Of a stretch of 64,000 bases of DNA, positions 44,177 through 54,032 are shown piece by piece. The stretch is from Dyadobacter luteus (GTDB taxonomy: Bacteria > Bacteroidota > Bacteroidia > Cytophagales > Spirosomataceae). Every line of letters begins with the position of its first letter. Within the stretch, counting starts at the first letter, position 1. Below the pieces are notes generated by a model. The model was not told the DNA's origin, made no database searches, and saw only the letters and a program-made list of their open reading frames with translations. Position numbers and translations under genes: made by a program. The stretch spans positions 248,001 to 312,000 of the forward strand of contig NZ_QNUL01000005.1 in the NCBI RefSeq assembly GCF_003383615.1, in the 5' to 3' direction.

Positions 44177-45115
44177 CTATCGCATAACTACACCTTTTAG
44201 ATATGCAAACATCAAATTTAAACCTTTATCCAGGTCAGTGAAGCCCGAGATTTTAAACCGGCTTTTAAGAAGACTGTTATCAAGTATATTAACAGGAACA
44301 TCGAAATTTCTGCCCTCCATATAATCTACTTTTACGTCCTTATTTATATTTTTTCTTATAGTATTTATAATTTCATTTATTGATGTACCCACACCGCTGC
44401 CAAGGTTATAGACAATTTCCGGAGTGTCTATTTCAATTGATTTGATAAGGCAGTGAGTCACATCATCTATATGAATGTAATCTCTGACTACTTCCCCATC
44501 TCCCCAAACATTAATTGTGTCCGATGTTAGTGCTTTGTATAGAAAAATTGGAATAACACCTTGCTTTCCCTGAGGATTTTGATTTTCTCCATATGGATTA
44601 GATAGGCGGAATATACAAGCATCTAATCCCCATAGTTTATTATATAGATTTATGTAGCTTTCGATTGTTCGCTTCGCTATCCCATACGAGCTAATAGGAT
44701 TTGAAGGGTGGGACTCAGGTATTGGCAGTACACTTGGAATTCCATAAACAGTACCACCTGAGGAAGTAAAAACAACTTTCCTGATTCCTGTCTCTAGTGC
44801 AGTTTGTAAAAGTCTGATGCTGGGTATGACATTGGTTTCAATATCATATGTAGGGTTGAGTACCGATTCTGAGGGAATTGTTGAGCTTACAAGATGATAA
44901 ACGAAGTCAATATTTTTTAATGCCTCTTTAATGTCCACTGGATTAAAGAAGTCACCTTCGAATATCTCAATATTCTGAATAATGGACGAAATATTTTTTC
45001 TGTTAAAGTTTTTAACGTCAAATATTCTAACATCATAATTTCTTGAAAGAAGCCCTTTTGCAAGATTTGAACCTATAAATCCCCCTCCACCAATCAAAAG
45101 GCATTTTTTTCTCAT
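44177..45115 (-). CDS. NAD-dependent sugar epimerase/dehydratase
   Basis: This 312-residue extended SDR has GGGGFIG at 9-15 (GxxGxxG), a Ser pair at 117-118 in FTSSGGTVYG, and the catalytic Y143-x-x-x-K147. It follows the UDP-glucose 4-epimerase pattern (RLSNPYGENQ, WGDGEVVRDYIHIDD). C4 epimerisation of a UDP-hexose is most likely, though a 4,6-dehydratase or reductase is possible. It would supply a sugar donor to the neighbouring transferases. Confidence 0.88.
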   Translation of the reverse strand: MRKKCLLIGGGGFIGSNLAKGLLSRNYDVRIFDVKNFNRKNISSIIQNIEIFEGDFFNPVDIKEALKNIDFVYHLVSSTIPSESVLNPTYDIETNVIPSIRLLQTALETGIRKVVFTSSGGTVYGIPSVLPIPESHPSNPISSYGIAKRTIESYINLYNKLWGLDACIFRLSNPYGENQNPQGKQGVIPIFLYKALTSDTINVWGDGEVVRDYIHIDDVTHCLIKSIEIDTPEIVYNLGSGVGTSINEIINTIRKNINKDVKVDYMEGRNFDVPVNILDNSLLKSRFKISGFTDLDKGLNLMFAYLKGVVMR

Positions 45116-45191
45116 ATTGTTAATTTTAAAGTATGGTTACATTCCGTGATTCAATAATGAAACGAATGTATTATGATTAGAATAGAGATTA

Positions 45192-46298
45192 TCACTGGTA
45201 TTCGTATTGATATGATGCTGCCATAGTATTGGCATTTATAACATGGTCAATAACGTTTCTGTTACGTCTGCTTAATACTTGATAATTATCTGCTGATAGT
45301 TCATCAATTTTAAATGAGAGTGTATCGATAGCGCCTGTGGGAAATGTATATTTCCAGTTTCCCATTTTTGAAACAAGTTCATGGTGAGGTGCTATTTCAG
45401 ATAATAAAACAGGTAATCCGCATCCCATGGCCTCCATTACTGAGGTGGGAAGGCCTTCTGACAGAGAAGATGCAATGTAGTAGTCAGAAGCCTGAAGATA
45501 TTTCAAAGTTTCAGATGTATTCCCTAGAAAGTAAATGTTTTTATATTCTTTGGATATCTCTTTACATTCATTCATTAGGGGGCCATCTCCAATCATAATC
45601 AGCGCTGAATCCTCACATACATTTGAATTTATAAATGCTTTTACTGTAGTGATTGGATCTTTTCTGTAGATAAGATATCCCACGAAGATGAAAACTTTTT
45701 TATTGGTAGGTAGTTTTAATTCATTCCTAATGGAAACTTTTACGGAATCATCTGCTGTAAAGTAGATTTCCTTTGGTATGCCATTGTTTATTACTTTCAG
45801 ATTAGAATTATATTTTTTATTCAGCTGGTCAGCTACAGCATTTGAGCATGCGATACCAATTTTATTTTTGATCGATCTTATATGGAGGATGGCCATAATA
45901 TAACCTTTTAATTTTCCATACAACATCGTATAATCATCAAAAATGTTACTGTTAATGGTAGTAATTACTTTTAAGTCAGAAGAACTAACTGATCTTAACA
46001 TCCAATCTCCACGAAATCCGTTTATATGTATCACATCTATGCTTTTCTCCTTAACAAATTCCATTATTTTTTTTGTACCCTTTAAAAAACCATCTATTCT
46101 TGACAGCCCAAGTGTGTGAATTGGTATACCGAGGTCAATAAATTGCTGTTTTAAGCTATGATGTTGAGGATTTTCTGGAGATAGTGTTAGAATTATTGGA
46201 TGATATATCGATCTATCCAAATGGGAAATTAAATTATAAAGCACGTTTGTAGGACCCGTTCTTTGTAACGTAGAGACTATATATAGGACTTTCTTCAT
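45192..46298 (-). CDS. Glycosyltransferase family 4
   Basis: This is a GT-B fold transferase of about 368 residues. It has an N-terminal VLYIVSTLQRTGPTNVLYNL start, the donor-binding FVGYLIYRKDP, IMIGDGP, and the EX7E motif (SEGLPTSVMEAMG, Glu281 and Glu289). I chose the ATG at 46298, which gives the usual MKKVLYIVSTL start; an upstream ATG at 46313 adds five residues. Its acceptor is unknown. It follows the EpsG-like polymerase by about 60 bases. Confidence 0.9.
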   Translation of the reverse strand: MKKVLYIVSTLQRTGPTNVLYNLISHLDRSIYHPIILTLSPENPQHHSLKQQFIDLGIPIHTLGLSRIDGFLKGTKKIMEFVKEKSIDVIHINGFRGDWMLRSVSSSDLKVITTINSNIFDDYTMLYGKLKGYIMAILHIRSIKNKIGIACSNAVADQLNKKYNSNLKVINNGIPKEIYFTADDSVKVSIRNELKLPTNKKVFIFVGYLIYRKDPITTVKAFINSNVCEDSALIMIGDGPLMNECKEISKEYKNIYFLGNTSETLKYLQASDYYIASSLSEGLPTSVMEAMGCGLPVLLSEIAPHHELVSKMGNWKYTFPTGAIDTLSFKIDELSADNYQVLSRRNRNVIDHVINANTMAASYQYEYQ

Positions 46299-46355
46299 TT
46301 TTTTGTATTTCAAATTTTGTAAATGTGTGTTTTCTTATTTGCAAATCATGTTCTA

Positions 46356-47420
46356 CTAACGATTAAAGAAAAAATCAAGTTGCTTAAGATCTTTGTTCTT
46401 GCTGAAAAAAGCAACACAACAATACGCCACTATCATTATAAAGGCGAAATATCTATACTTTTTTAGTAATAGGATAGACGGTATTAGCACGTGCTCAACA
46501 TTAGAAAATAGTGTAGCAATCCTGCCTGCAAAAATCGCAAACATATTGAATGCAGATAGCCAGAAAGCGGCTATTACATAACTGACCAGAAGCACATTGA
46601 AATGCGGAATATGCTTTTCAAAGAATTCTTTATTTTTGATCAATACAGCGAGAACGACGAAGTGCTTGATTAATACAGGATTAAGTAGCCCCAGTGTGTA
46701 AGAATAACGGGAATCAACTATGTAATTCCATAAAATTGGATTATTAATAGTTTTTTGAAGCAATTTAAAGAAAGCAATTCCTAAAAAGCCTCCGATAAGT
46801 AATCCTATCCCCAGCAATATCAACTGTGTTTTTGTTTTGAGGAGATAAGGATAGCTAAAATAGACGATGAAGAAAAAAAGACCAACAAAATGGAACATAG
46901 CCGCAAACCCCAAAATCATGGCAGTGCGAGCGAGATTTCGCTTTTCAATATATGGTAGGGCGAACATTGCAATAGCGATCGACAGTCCTGCCCGTATCTG
47001 AAGCATATCACGAAGTATAAATACGTGTGAGAAGTAAATAAGGACAGCCAAAAAATAATAAGGAGTGTACCTTCTAAAGAAAACCAGACAGGACGTGATG
47101 CTGGAAAATGCAATAATAGCTATAAAAGCCTGAAATTTGAGTCCTATGGTTCGTGACAGGCCGCTTAAGAACATGTACCCCGGCTCCATTCGTATTTGAG
47201 GCGAAAGAATTACTGATTCGTTGCCCCAATCGGGTACTTTGTAATATTTTTTCAAATAGTTAGTATAATCAGGATCTCCGTACCTTGTGGACGCTGTAAA
47301 GACAAGAAGTATACAAACTATTATATAAATTACCAACTTCAGATCCTTCTGCAGAGGCAGTAATTCGCAAAGCGACACGAAAGCCAATAAGACAAACACC
47401 AAAAGAAGATAACTATACAT
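46356..47420 (-). CDS. EpsG/Wzy-like polysaccharide polymerase
   Basis: This 354-residue protein has about ten hydrophobic helices and a periplasmic-facing YGDPDYTNYLKKYYK segment, which is the EpsG-family signature. A RIEPGYMFLSGL-like stretch (RMEPGYMFLS) follows. It presumably polymerises lipid-linked repeat units after flipping by Wzx. Wzy proteins diverge quickly, so this call rests on topology, that segment and its position among transferases. Confidence 0.82.
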   Translation of the reverse strand: MYSYLLLVFVLLAFVSLCELLPLQKDLKLVIYIIVCILLVFTASTRYGDPDYTNYLKKYYKVPDWGNESVILSPQIRMEPGYMFLSGLSRTIGLKFQAFIAIIAFSSITSCLVFFRRYTPYYFLAVLIYFSHVFILRDMLQIRAGLSIAIAMFALPYIEKRNLARTAMILGFAAMFHFVGLFFFIVYFSYPYLLKTKTQLILLGIGLLIGGFLGIAFFKLLQKTINNPILWNYIVDSRYSYTLGLLNPVLIKHFVVLAVLIKNKEFFEKHIPHFNVLLVSYVIAAFWLSAFNMFAIFAGRIATLFSNVEHVLIPSILLLKKYRYFAFIMIVAYCCVAFFSKNKDLKQLDFFFNR

Positions 47421-47495
47421 AGACTATACTTAATGAAACGGACAGGGCTTTAATTTATGCGTGCCTTGTAGTTAGATGAGCTGCTACCCAATAGA

Positions 47496-48647
47496 TTAAT
47501 TCACATCCTTTTTTAAAGTAGCATTAAATAATTCCATCCATTTCAAATCAATGGATTCTATATAAAAATTTCTAGCATTGCGTATGGACTCCTGAGCCAT
47601 TTTTTTTCTGAGTGGCTCATTGAGTAGCAGGCGTTCCATTTGCTCAGCTAGTTGCTGGGAGTTTCCAATATCGAATTTGACAGCACAGTCTTCATTGATG
47701 ACGTCGTTAATACCTTCTATGTCAGAGGTGATAATAGGTAAGCCACATTCCTGTGCTTCTATTAATGCCATAGGCATACCCTCATAATAGGAAGACAATA
47801 CAAAGATGGAGGAATCTAAATAATAATCTTTTATGTTGGAAACTGTTTCAATAAGTTCGACTTGGTTTTGTAATGAATATTGCTCTACAATGTCGATCAA
47901 TTCATTAGCTTTATGGGTAACTCCCTCACCTATTATCCGAAGTTTCCAGTCAGTGTGTTTTTGGGCGATTAAAGCAAAAGCCTTCAAAAGTATAGGAAAG
48001 CCTTTTTGAGGAGCTCCTCTTCCAACGGCAAGCATATATTTCTTATCCAACAAGGATTTAGTTTCAGATCTGAAAGGTAGAGCGTTGAATATACAGGTAA
48101 CGTCTTTCCATCCGCTACTGATAACCGTATCCTTTACGTCATTATTTAGAACTACCAGATTTTTTTTGGGTTGTATAAATTTGTAAGTAATACTTTGAAA
48201 ATAGCGTACATAACTTGGAAATTGCTCCATTTGTGGATGCTGATTGAACGTCAAGTGTAGCAGTTCAAGTGTGCGCTTACTATATAATCGTTGAAATCCG
48301 ACAAATGCGTCATGAACGGTGGATTTGTGAATTAAAACTATATCTGGCTTCTCAGTCTTTAATAATTTGATGTAGGCTTTTATTCCTGAAATAAGACGGA
48401 AAAAATCTGTTATGTATTTGACGATCTTATTTCCGGGGTACGAGGGCCTGGACTCTACAAGTACTTTAATTTTTACTCTTGAATCAATTTGATAAATGCA
48501 GGGCTCATCTTTAAATACCCAGATCTCTACCAAGTGACCCTTAGATATCCAATAATTGGCCAAGTTAACAGCGACCCTCTGTAATCCTCCCTGGTGGGAT
48601 AATGCATGTACCAGAGACACGATTTTAAATTTTTGTGTGTTTTGCAT
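47496..48647 (-). CDS. Glycosyltransferase family 4
   Basis: The 383-residue GT-B enzyme shows SHQGGLQRVAVNLANYW at the N-terminus, the donor-site sequence AVGRGAPQKGFPILLKAF, RIIGEG, and EX7E at Glu289-Glu297 (YEGMPMALIEAQECGLP). It lies 18 bases downstream of the next transferase gene, consistent with one operon. Substrate is unknown. Confidence 0.9.
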   Translation of the reverse strand: MQNTQKFKIVSLVHALSHQGGLQRVAVNLANYWISKGHLVEIWVFKDEPCIYQIDSRVKIKVLVESRPSYPGNKIVKYITDFFRLISGIKAYIKLLKTEKPDIVLIHKSTVHDAFVGFQRLYSKRTLELLHLTFNQHPQMEQFPSYVRYFQSITYKFIQPKKNLVVLNNDVKDTVISSGWKDVTCIFNALPFRSETKSLLDKKYMLAVGRGAPQKGFPILLKAFALIAQKHTDWKLRIIGEGVTHKANELIDIVEQYSLQNQVELIETVSNIKDYYLDSSIFVLSSYYEGMPMALIEAQECGLPIITSDIEGINDVINEDCAVKFDIGNSQQLAEQMERLLLNEPLRKKMAQESIRNARNFYIESIDLKWMELFNATLKKDVN

Positions 48648-48665
48648 GAGTTTGCTGACGTAAAA

Positions 48666-49769
48666 CTAGTTACGTTGATTAATAATGTGTGTGAAAAAAG
48701 CGAGTCTTTGGTTTTCCTTTGCAGTGGAAGAGATAAGCGGCTCTATCGCACTTAATGAAACACGTTTTCCCTTCCAATTTCTAACAAATGCTTTTATTTC
48801 GCTAACATGATTGTATATATTGTCTTCAGCGTTAGGTAATTGCAAGACGAAGTTTTGGCCGGAGAAGTCTGTGTCGTTGTATGCAATAATTAATGGTATG
48901 CCTAATGATGCGTATTGTCTTACTTTTAATGGGCATGCTTCGTACATTTTCTTTCTATGCAGAGCCAGTGTCCCCACTGCGACATCTATTTTAGTATATA
49001 GCTGCATCAAATCGTCTTTTTCCAAATATCCGTGACTAAAGAAATTGGATAGATTATTGTTTGGAACATCCTCACCTACCAGATGAAAATCTGCTTCTGG
49101 AATTAATTCTGCCATTCTTTGAAATTTATCCATGCCATGCCATGTCATGTTAGGACTGCCTACCAAAATTAGTTGAGCACGGACGTTGGAAGGAGTGATG
49201 GTGGTATTAGTATGTTCAAGTTTAATACCATTGGTAATAGTTGTTACAGGCTTTTTGAAATGCTTGTAATGACTTGATATTTCATTCGTTACTCCTATGA
49301 AGCCGTCTACGTTGTCATTAATCTGATGTTGAAAAAGCTGGTACATCTTCAGTAAACTACGACTACCCATTTTCACTTCTTCGGAAAGCAAAGTATTGTT
49401 TTCAATTATGACCTTGTGTTTATTTAATAGCCTGCCCACACCTGGATAAGCAATCATTTCTCTCAGGTAGATGATGTCCGGATTTATAGATTGTATATAG
49501 TTTTTATATCTCCCGGCACTCAATATTTTGTTTCCGAGGTTGAATAAGGCTATATTTTTCGTCGTCCGAACAAATGGATGAATGAAAATGAATGCGCCAG
49601 CGGCTGACTTTGTCAGGCATTCCTTGCCGCCAGTTGTAATTTGGCAAGGTATCGAAACGACATATACATCGTGTCCGCATTTCTTCCACTCGTCTATCTG
49701 TGCATTCATTTTGAATAGAACGCCTGACGGAATATCCAGATTTACTTCTGTAATATATATGATCTTCAT
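48666..49769 (-). CDS. Glycosyltransferase (GT4-like)
   Basis: The 367-residue product resembles GT-B enzymes. It has an N-terminal half starting IIYITEVNLDIPSGVLFKM and a C-terminal half with LILVGSPNMTWHG, FHLVGEDVP and a KVRQYASLGIPLI block. The EX7E motif is weak compared with its neighbour, so assignment to family 4 is less certain. It lies 210 bases downstream of the flippase gene, a gap in which I see no gene. Confidence 0.82.
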   Translation of the reverse strand: MKIIYITEVNLDIPSGVLFKMNAQIDEWKKCGHDVYVVSIPCQITTGGKECLTKSAAGAFIFIHPFVRTTKNIALFNLGNKILSAGRYKNYIQSINPDIIYLREMIAYPGVGRLLNKHKVIIENNTLLSEEVKMGSRSLLKMYQLFQHQINDNVDGFIGVTNEISSHYKHFKKPVTTITNGIKLEHTNTTITPSNVRAQLILVGSPNMTWHGMDKFQRMAELIPEADFHLVGEDVPNNNLSNFFSHGYLEKDDLMQLYTKIDVAVGTLALHRKKMYEACPLKVRQYASLGIPLIIAYNDTDFSGQNFVLQLPNAEDNIYNHVSEIKAFVRNWKGKRVSLSAIEPLISSTAKENQRLAFFTHIINQRN

Positions 49770-49979
49770 TATTGAATGGAAATTGCGGTTTTTGGCACAG
49801 CACTCTAACGTACCAATTTTCTGTACTATACCTAATCAATATCTTAACTCTGATGGGTGTGACACCATTCGGAACTATGTGTTCTAAAACACCTCTCTTG
49901 GAATCTAGTTAATGGGAACATAGTCTAGTAAAAATTGCATATTAAATCTAAATAATTTTCTTGACGACAATTTTCGTAG

Positions 49980-51275
49980 TTATTTGCCCCTTACTACATT
50001 CCAAATTAGATAAAGGTAGGCTAGATAAAATAGCGATTGAGACAAGACCGTTACATAAAGAAAAGATTCAAAGCTGTACGTATATCTGTAAGTAGTGTAA
50101 AAAGTGCACAGTGTTAGCATCATTTGAATCCCAGTCGCAAAAAGTAACCACTTTTGTTTTTCAAATACGATAAGCGCAGATGATAACGGTGAACAAAAAA
50201 AGCGGACCGAAAAGAGAAATATTAAAATAGATGCATATCGTCCAGCATCATACCACTTATTGCCCAATATCCAAGAAAAAAGATCTGGAAGTACAAAGTA
50301 AGCAACAACACATGTGGGAATTGATACAAGAACTAGTGGTTTCAGGATCTGAAGGAAACTTCCTTGGGCATTCCCCGTTAATCGCTTTTCTTCTGTTGCA
50401 CGCTGTATGAATGCGTCTGATACAGCGGATGATATGAGGATCAATGGCATAGACAATAATCTGTTTGCAAAAGAATATTGACCGAGAATGGCCGCATCAA
50501 AATATTTAAAGACAAAAATACTTGTACTGTAAAGTGCCAACGAGTTTGCCAATGTAGCAGCAACAGAAAATTTTGGAAAATCAATGTATTTTTTTGCCAA
50601 CACAACGTAAGTCTCTTTCTCCTGCTGCCAATTTGCGAAATTCCAAAATCCCTTACCAGCTGTCAAACGTTTATACATTGAGCCATTGACCAAACTTGCG
50701 GATGTCAATTGGGTAATGATCAGTCCGAGCGACCCTAGTTTTGCTAATCCAAAGACTATTTGCGTTATGCCTCCAATAATCGCCTTTTCCACACTTACTC
50801 TTGCAATAAGTTTAAATTCTGATTTTCTTATCGCATAAAATCTAACTGTTACAAAAAGAGCGGAAAAGAATACGAGAAAAGGTATTGCAAACAGGTAGTT
50901 TTTTAATTCGGCTCTTCCAAGCCATATTGCGAACGTTCCAGAAAAGAAACAAATAGATATGAGAAGGAGTGTGCTCACAAAGAAGTTAATCAGGATGGAC
51001 ATTTTTAATAATGAGAATCCTTCTTCATCCTGGGCGGGCAATACAATTCCTTGCTCATATTTGAGACAAGCAACACTTGTTAAAATAGCCGTAACAGATA
51101 CAATTACCTCTATAAAGCCGTAGTCTTCCGGTGAGTACAGCCGAGAGCATATGGGGTATACCCCCACAGTAATCAGTTGCGCAAGCGCAGTTCCTGATAC
51201 TAGCGTTAGTACATTCTTTAAAAATGGGTTTGTTATTTTTAGCAACGTAGTTTTTCTTGTGATCGAATTTCTCAC
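49980..51275 (-). CDS. Wzx-type polysaccharide flippase
   Basis: This 431-residue protein has about twelve hydrophobic helices. An N-terminal TLVSGTALAQLITVGVYPI precedes the RLYSPEDYGF box typical of the MATE/MOP flippase family. It would move lipid-linked repeat units across the inner membrane. It follows the dehydrogenase gene by 22 bases, so the sugar-synthesis block and flippase are one transcript. Confidence 0.9.
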   Translation of the reverse strand: MRNSITRKTTLLKITNPFLKNVLTLVSGTALAQLITVGVYPICSRLYSPEDYGFIEVIVSVTAILTSVACLKYEQGIVLPAQDEEGFSLLKMSILINFFVSTLLLISICFFSGTFAIWLGRAELKNYLFAIPFLVFFSALFVTVRFYAIRKSEFKLIARVSVEKAIIGGITQIVFGLAKLGSLGLIITQLTSASLVNGSMYKRLTAGKGFWNFANWQQEKETYVVLAKKYIDFPKFSVAATLANSLALYSTSIFVFKYFDAAILGQYSFANRLLSMPLILISSAVSDAFIQRATEEKRLTGNAQGSFLQILKPLVLVSIPTCVVAYFVLPDLFSWILGNKWYDAGRYASILIFLFSVRFFCSPLSSALIVFEKQKWLLFATGIQMMLTLCTFYTTYRYTYSFESFLYVTVLSQSLFYLAYLYLIWNVVRGK

Positions 51276-51297
51276 AAATTATAAATTAGTCGATCAC

Positions 51298-52317
51298 TTA
51301 TTTGAAGCTATAAATCCGTTCAATAATATCCACCACTTTTAATCCTTCCAAAGCATTTGTGGTAATAGCAGATCTGCCGTTTAGCACGTCCACAACGTTA
51401 TCGATCACATAATGGTGATTGGCTGCCGATCCTTTGTATGCACCATAGTCGTTGCCAGGATTGGTGGGAGCGAGCTCAGGCATTTGGTAGCCCTTTACAT
51501 TACAAACTTCTATTTTGTCCATATACTGACCGCCAATTTTCACTGCTCCGTTTTCCGCGATGATGGTCATGGAGCTTTCCAGATTCTGATTCCAGATGGA
51601 GGTAGAGTAGTTCAGAGCACCCATTCCGCCATTGACGAAATCAAAGTTTACGAAACCGCTGTCTTCAAAGTCTGTCAGATGCTGGTGGTTGAAGTCATTG
51701 AATTTTCCCTGAATATTTTCCACGTCTCCAAACAGCCAGTACATAATGTCTATAAAATGAGAGAATTGCGTAAAAAGAGTCCCTCCGTCCAAATCTTTTT
51801 TCCCATGCCAGCTTTCTGGTTTATAATATCGTTCGTCTCTGTTCCAGTAGCAATTCAGCTGAACCATAAAAATCTTGCCCAACACACCACTTTCTATTAG
51901 TTCCTTAATCCAGACCGAGGGTGGGGAATAGCGGTTCTGCATCACTGCGAATACCTGGCGGTGTACCTGCAGCGCTTTAAAGATTACTTTTTCAGCGTCC
52001 TGTTTGGTCAATGCCATTGGTTTTTCCACGACAATGTGTTTGCGTGCTTCCAATGCCTTCATGGCATGTTCTGCATGAAAACCATTCGGGCTTGCAATAT
52101 TTATTACATCTGCTTCAATACCCGAGGTTAGAAAATCATCCAGGGAATGGAAGAATGGTACGTTGTATTGGTCTATACCCAGTTCGGACTGAGGTTTTAC
52201 ATCTATGAGTGCAACCAGTTCGGCTTCCTCATTTCTTACAATCATTTCTGCATGACGTTTCCCGATATGTCCGCATCCGATTACGGCAAATTTTCTTTTA
52301 TGGTCGTGTATAGGCAT
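51298..52317 (-). CDS. Gfo/Idh/MocA oxidoreductase, WlbA/WbpB-like UDP-sugar 3-dehydrogenase
   Basis: The 339-residue protein has an N-terminal Rossmann GCGHIG at 14-19, the EKP motif with Lys99, and a C-terminal domain with GTLFTQFSHFIDIMYWL. Alone it would be only a Gfo/Idh/MocA enzyme. Next to an acetyltransferase of WbpD type, a WbpE-type aminotransferase and a UDP-HexNAc 6-dehydrogenase it fits WlbA/WbpB, oxidising UDP-GlcNAcA at C3. Its start overlaps the acetyltransferase stop by one base, so the two are likely translationally coupled. Confidence 0.86.
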   Translation of the reverse strand: MPIHDHKRKFAVIGCGHIGKRHAEMIVRNEEAELVALIDVKPQSELGIDQYNVPFFHSLDDFLTSGIEADVINIASPNGFHAEHAMKALEARKHIVVEKPMALTKQDAEKVIFKALQVHRQVFAVMQNRYSPPSVWIKELIESGVLGKIFMVQLNCYWNRDERYYKPESWHGKKDLDGGTLFTQFSHFIDIMYWLFGDVENIQGKFNDFNHQHLTDFEDSGFVNFDFVNGGMGALNYSTSIWNQNLESSMTIIAENGAVKIGGQYMDKIEVCNVKGYQMPELAPTNPGNDYGAYKGSAANHHYVIDNVVDVLNGRSAITTNALEGLKVVDIIERIYSFK

Positions 52318-52901
52318 TACTTCTGTAATTTTTTTACTTCGTTATTTTGTAAAATATAATTTTCCCCACTTTCAGGGCAAGTCGCGTTTCCGTGGTTATC
52401 AAAATCAAGACGATGCCCGTACTCGCTGATCCAACCAATTCTTTTTGCGGGGTTTCCCACCACAAGAGCGTAGGGGGCAACTGTTTTTGTGACCACTGCT
52501 CCTGCTCCTATGAAGGCGTAAGCGCCAATGTCGTGACCACAGACGATTGTAGCGTTTGCACCAATAGACGCTCCTTTACCCACGTGTGTTTTGGCATATT
52601 GTCCACGGCGGTTTATGGCACTTCTGGGATTTGTAACATTGGTAAATACCATAGATGGCCCCAGGAAAACATCATCGTCACAAGTGACTCCTTCGTAAAT
52701 AGAAACGTTGTTCTGAATTTTGACATTGCTCCCTAATATTACGCCAGGAGATATAACGACATTCTGACCGATGTTACAGCGCTCACCTATGGTACAATTC
52801 GCCATGATGTGAGAGAAGTGCCACACTTTGGTGCCATTACCTATTGTACACGGAGCATCAACAATAGCGGTTTCATGTGCAAAATAATTCAGCTCTGCCA
52901 T
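52317..52901 (-). CDS. WbpD/WlbB-like N-acetyltransferase (hexapeptide repeat)
   Basis: The 194-residue left-handed beta-helix protein has the family blocks KVWHFSHIMANCTIGERCNIGQ (residues 25 to 46), SIYEGVTCDDDVFLGPSMVF and GASIGANATIVCGHDIG. These match UDP-2-acetamido-3-amino-2,3-dideoxy-glucuronate N-acetyltransferases. It would acetylate the 3-amino group produced by the adjacent aminotransferase. It sits one base after the aminotransferase stop. Confidence 0.9.
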   Translation of the reverse strand: MAELNYFAHETAIVDAPCTIGNGTKVWHFSHIMANCTIGERCNIGQNVVISPGVILGSNVKIQNNVSIYEGVTCDDDVFLGPSMVFTNVTNPRSAINRRGQYAKTHVGKGASIGANATIVCGHDIGAYAFIGAGAVVTKTVAPYALVVGNPAKRIGWISEYGHRLDFDNHGNATCPESGENYILQNNEVKKLQK

Positions 52902-52902
52902 A

Positions 52903-54030
52903 TTATTTTTTAAATGATTTTACAGCGGAAATGATAAAGTCCTGCTGTTCCCGATTCATTTCCGTATGGATAGGTAACGAAAGTACTTGCGTACACAGCG
53001 ATTCTGAAATTGGGAAATCTCCCTGGTTGTACTCAGGTGTGCGGAAAGCTTCCTGTAAATGCAAGGGAATAGGGTAGTATACCATGGACGGGACGCCCCG
53101 ATCGGCAAGATGTTGTTTTAATGCATCGCGGTCGGCAGGGTCGTGCAATCTTAGCGTATACTGGTGAAATACATGTGTTGAATTCGTTTGTCTTTTGGGG
53201 GTCTGAAGCCAACTTAATTCGGAAAGCTGCCGGTCGTAATACGTAGCGGCTGCTCCGCGAGCTTTGCAATAATTATCCAGCTGTTTTATTTTTACGGATA
53301 GAATGGCCGCTTGTATGGTATCCAGTCTTGAGTTTACGCCAATTACTTCGTGATGGTATTTTTTAGCCTGGCCATGATTCGCAATTTTCCGGATGAGCGT
53401 GGCCAGTTCATCATTATCTGTGTAGAGCGCGCCTCCATCTCCATAACATCCCAAATTTTTGGATGGGAAGAAAGAGGTACAGCCAATGTCTCCGATAGTT
53501 CCAGCCTTTTTTATAACCTGATCGCTGAATGTATAGTCGGCTCCAATAGCCTGGGCCGTGTCTTCAACTACATATAAGTTATGTTTTTTAGCCACAGCCA
53601 TTATGGGTTCCATATCAGCTGACTGCCCAAACAAGTGAACCGGAACTATGGCTTTTGTTTTGGGTGTAATGGCTTTTTCTATGATCTCCGCCGTGATATT
53701 GAAAGTATCAGGATCAACCTCAGTTACTACCGGTTTTAATTTGAGAAGTGCGATGACTTCCACGGTAGCTACGTAAGTAAAACAGGGTACGATTACTTCA
53801 TCTCCTGGCTGAAGCCCAAGTGCCATTAATGCTATTTGTAACGCATCTGTGCCATTTGCGCAGGTAATGACATGTTTTGCTCCCAGATAGTTTGCCAGGG
53901 AAGTTGAAAATTCCTTTACCTGGGGTCCATTGATAAAGGCAGTAGTATCAATAACATGCTGAATCGCCTGATCGATTTCAGGTTTAAGTTTTTCATACTG
54001 ACCTTTGAGGTCAACCATTTGTAAGTTCAT
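52903..54030 (-). CDS. DegT/DnrJ/EryC1/StrS aminotransferase (WbpE-like)
   Basis: The 375-residue PLP enzyme has the internal-aldimine Lys191 in SFFPSKNLGCYGDGG and the pyridine-N partner Asp157 in VVEDTAQAIGA. Context makes it the 3-aminotransferase that converts UDP-3-keto-GlcNAcA to the 3-amino sugar with glutamate. Start and stop lie one to two bases from its neighbours, so the four sugar genes are tightly packed. Confidence 0.9.
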   Translation of the reverse strand: MNLQMVDLKGQYEKLKPEIDQAIQHVIDTTAFINGPQVKEFSTSLANYLGAKHVITCANGTDALQIALMALGLQPGDEVIVPCFTYVATVEVIALLKLKPVVTEVDPDTFNITAEIIEKAITPKTKAIVPVHLFGQSADMEPIMAVAKKHNLYVVEDTAQAIGADYTFSDQVIKKAGTIGDIGCTSFFPSKNLGCYGDGGALYTDNDELATLIRKIANHGQAKKYHHEVIGVNSRLDTIQAAILSVKIKQLDNYCKARGAAATYYDRQLSELSWLQTPKRQTNSTHVFHQYTLRLHDPADRDALKQHLADRGVPSMVYYPIPLHLQEAFRTPEYNQGDFPISESLCTQVLSLPIHTEMNREQQDFIISAVKSFKK

Positions 54031-54032
54031 AT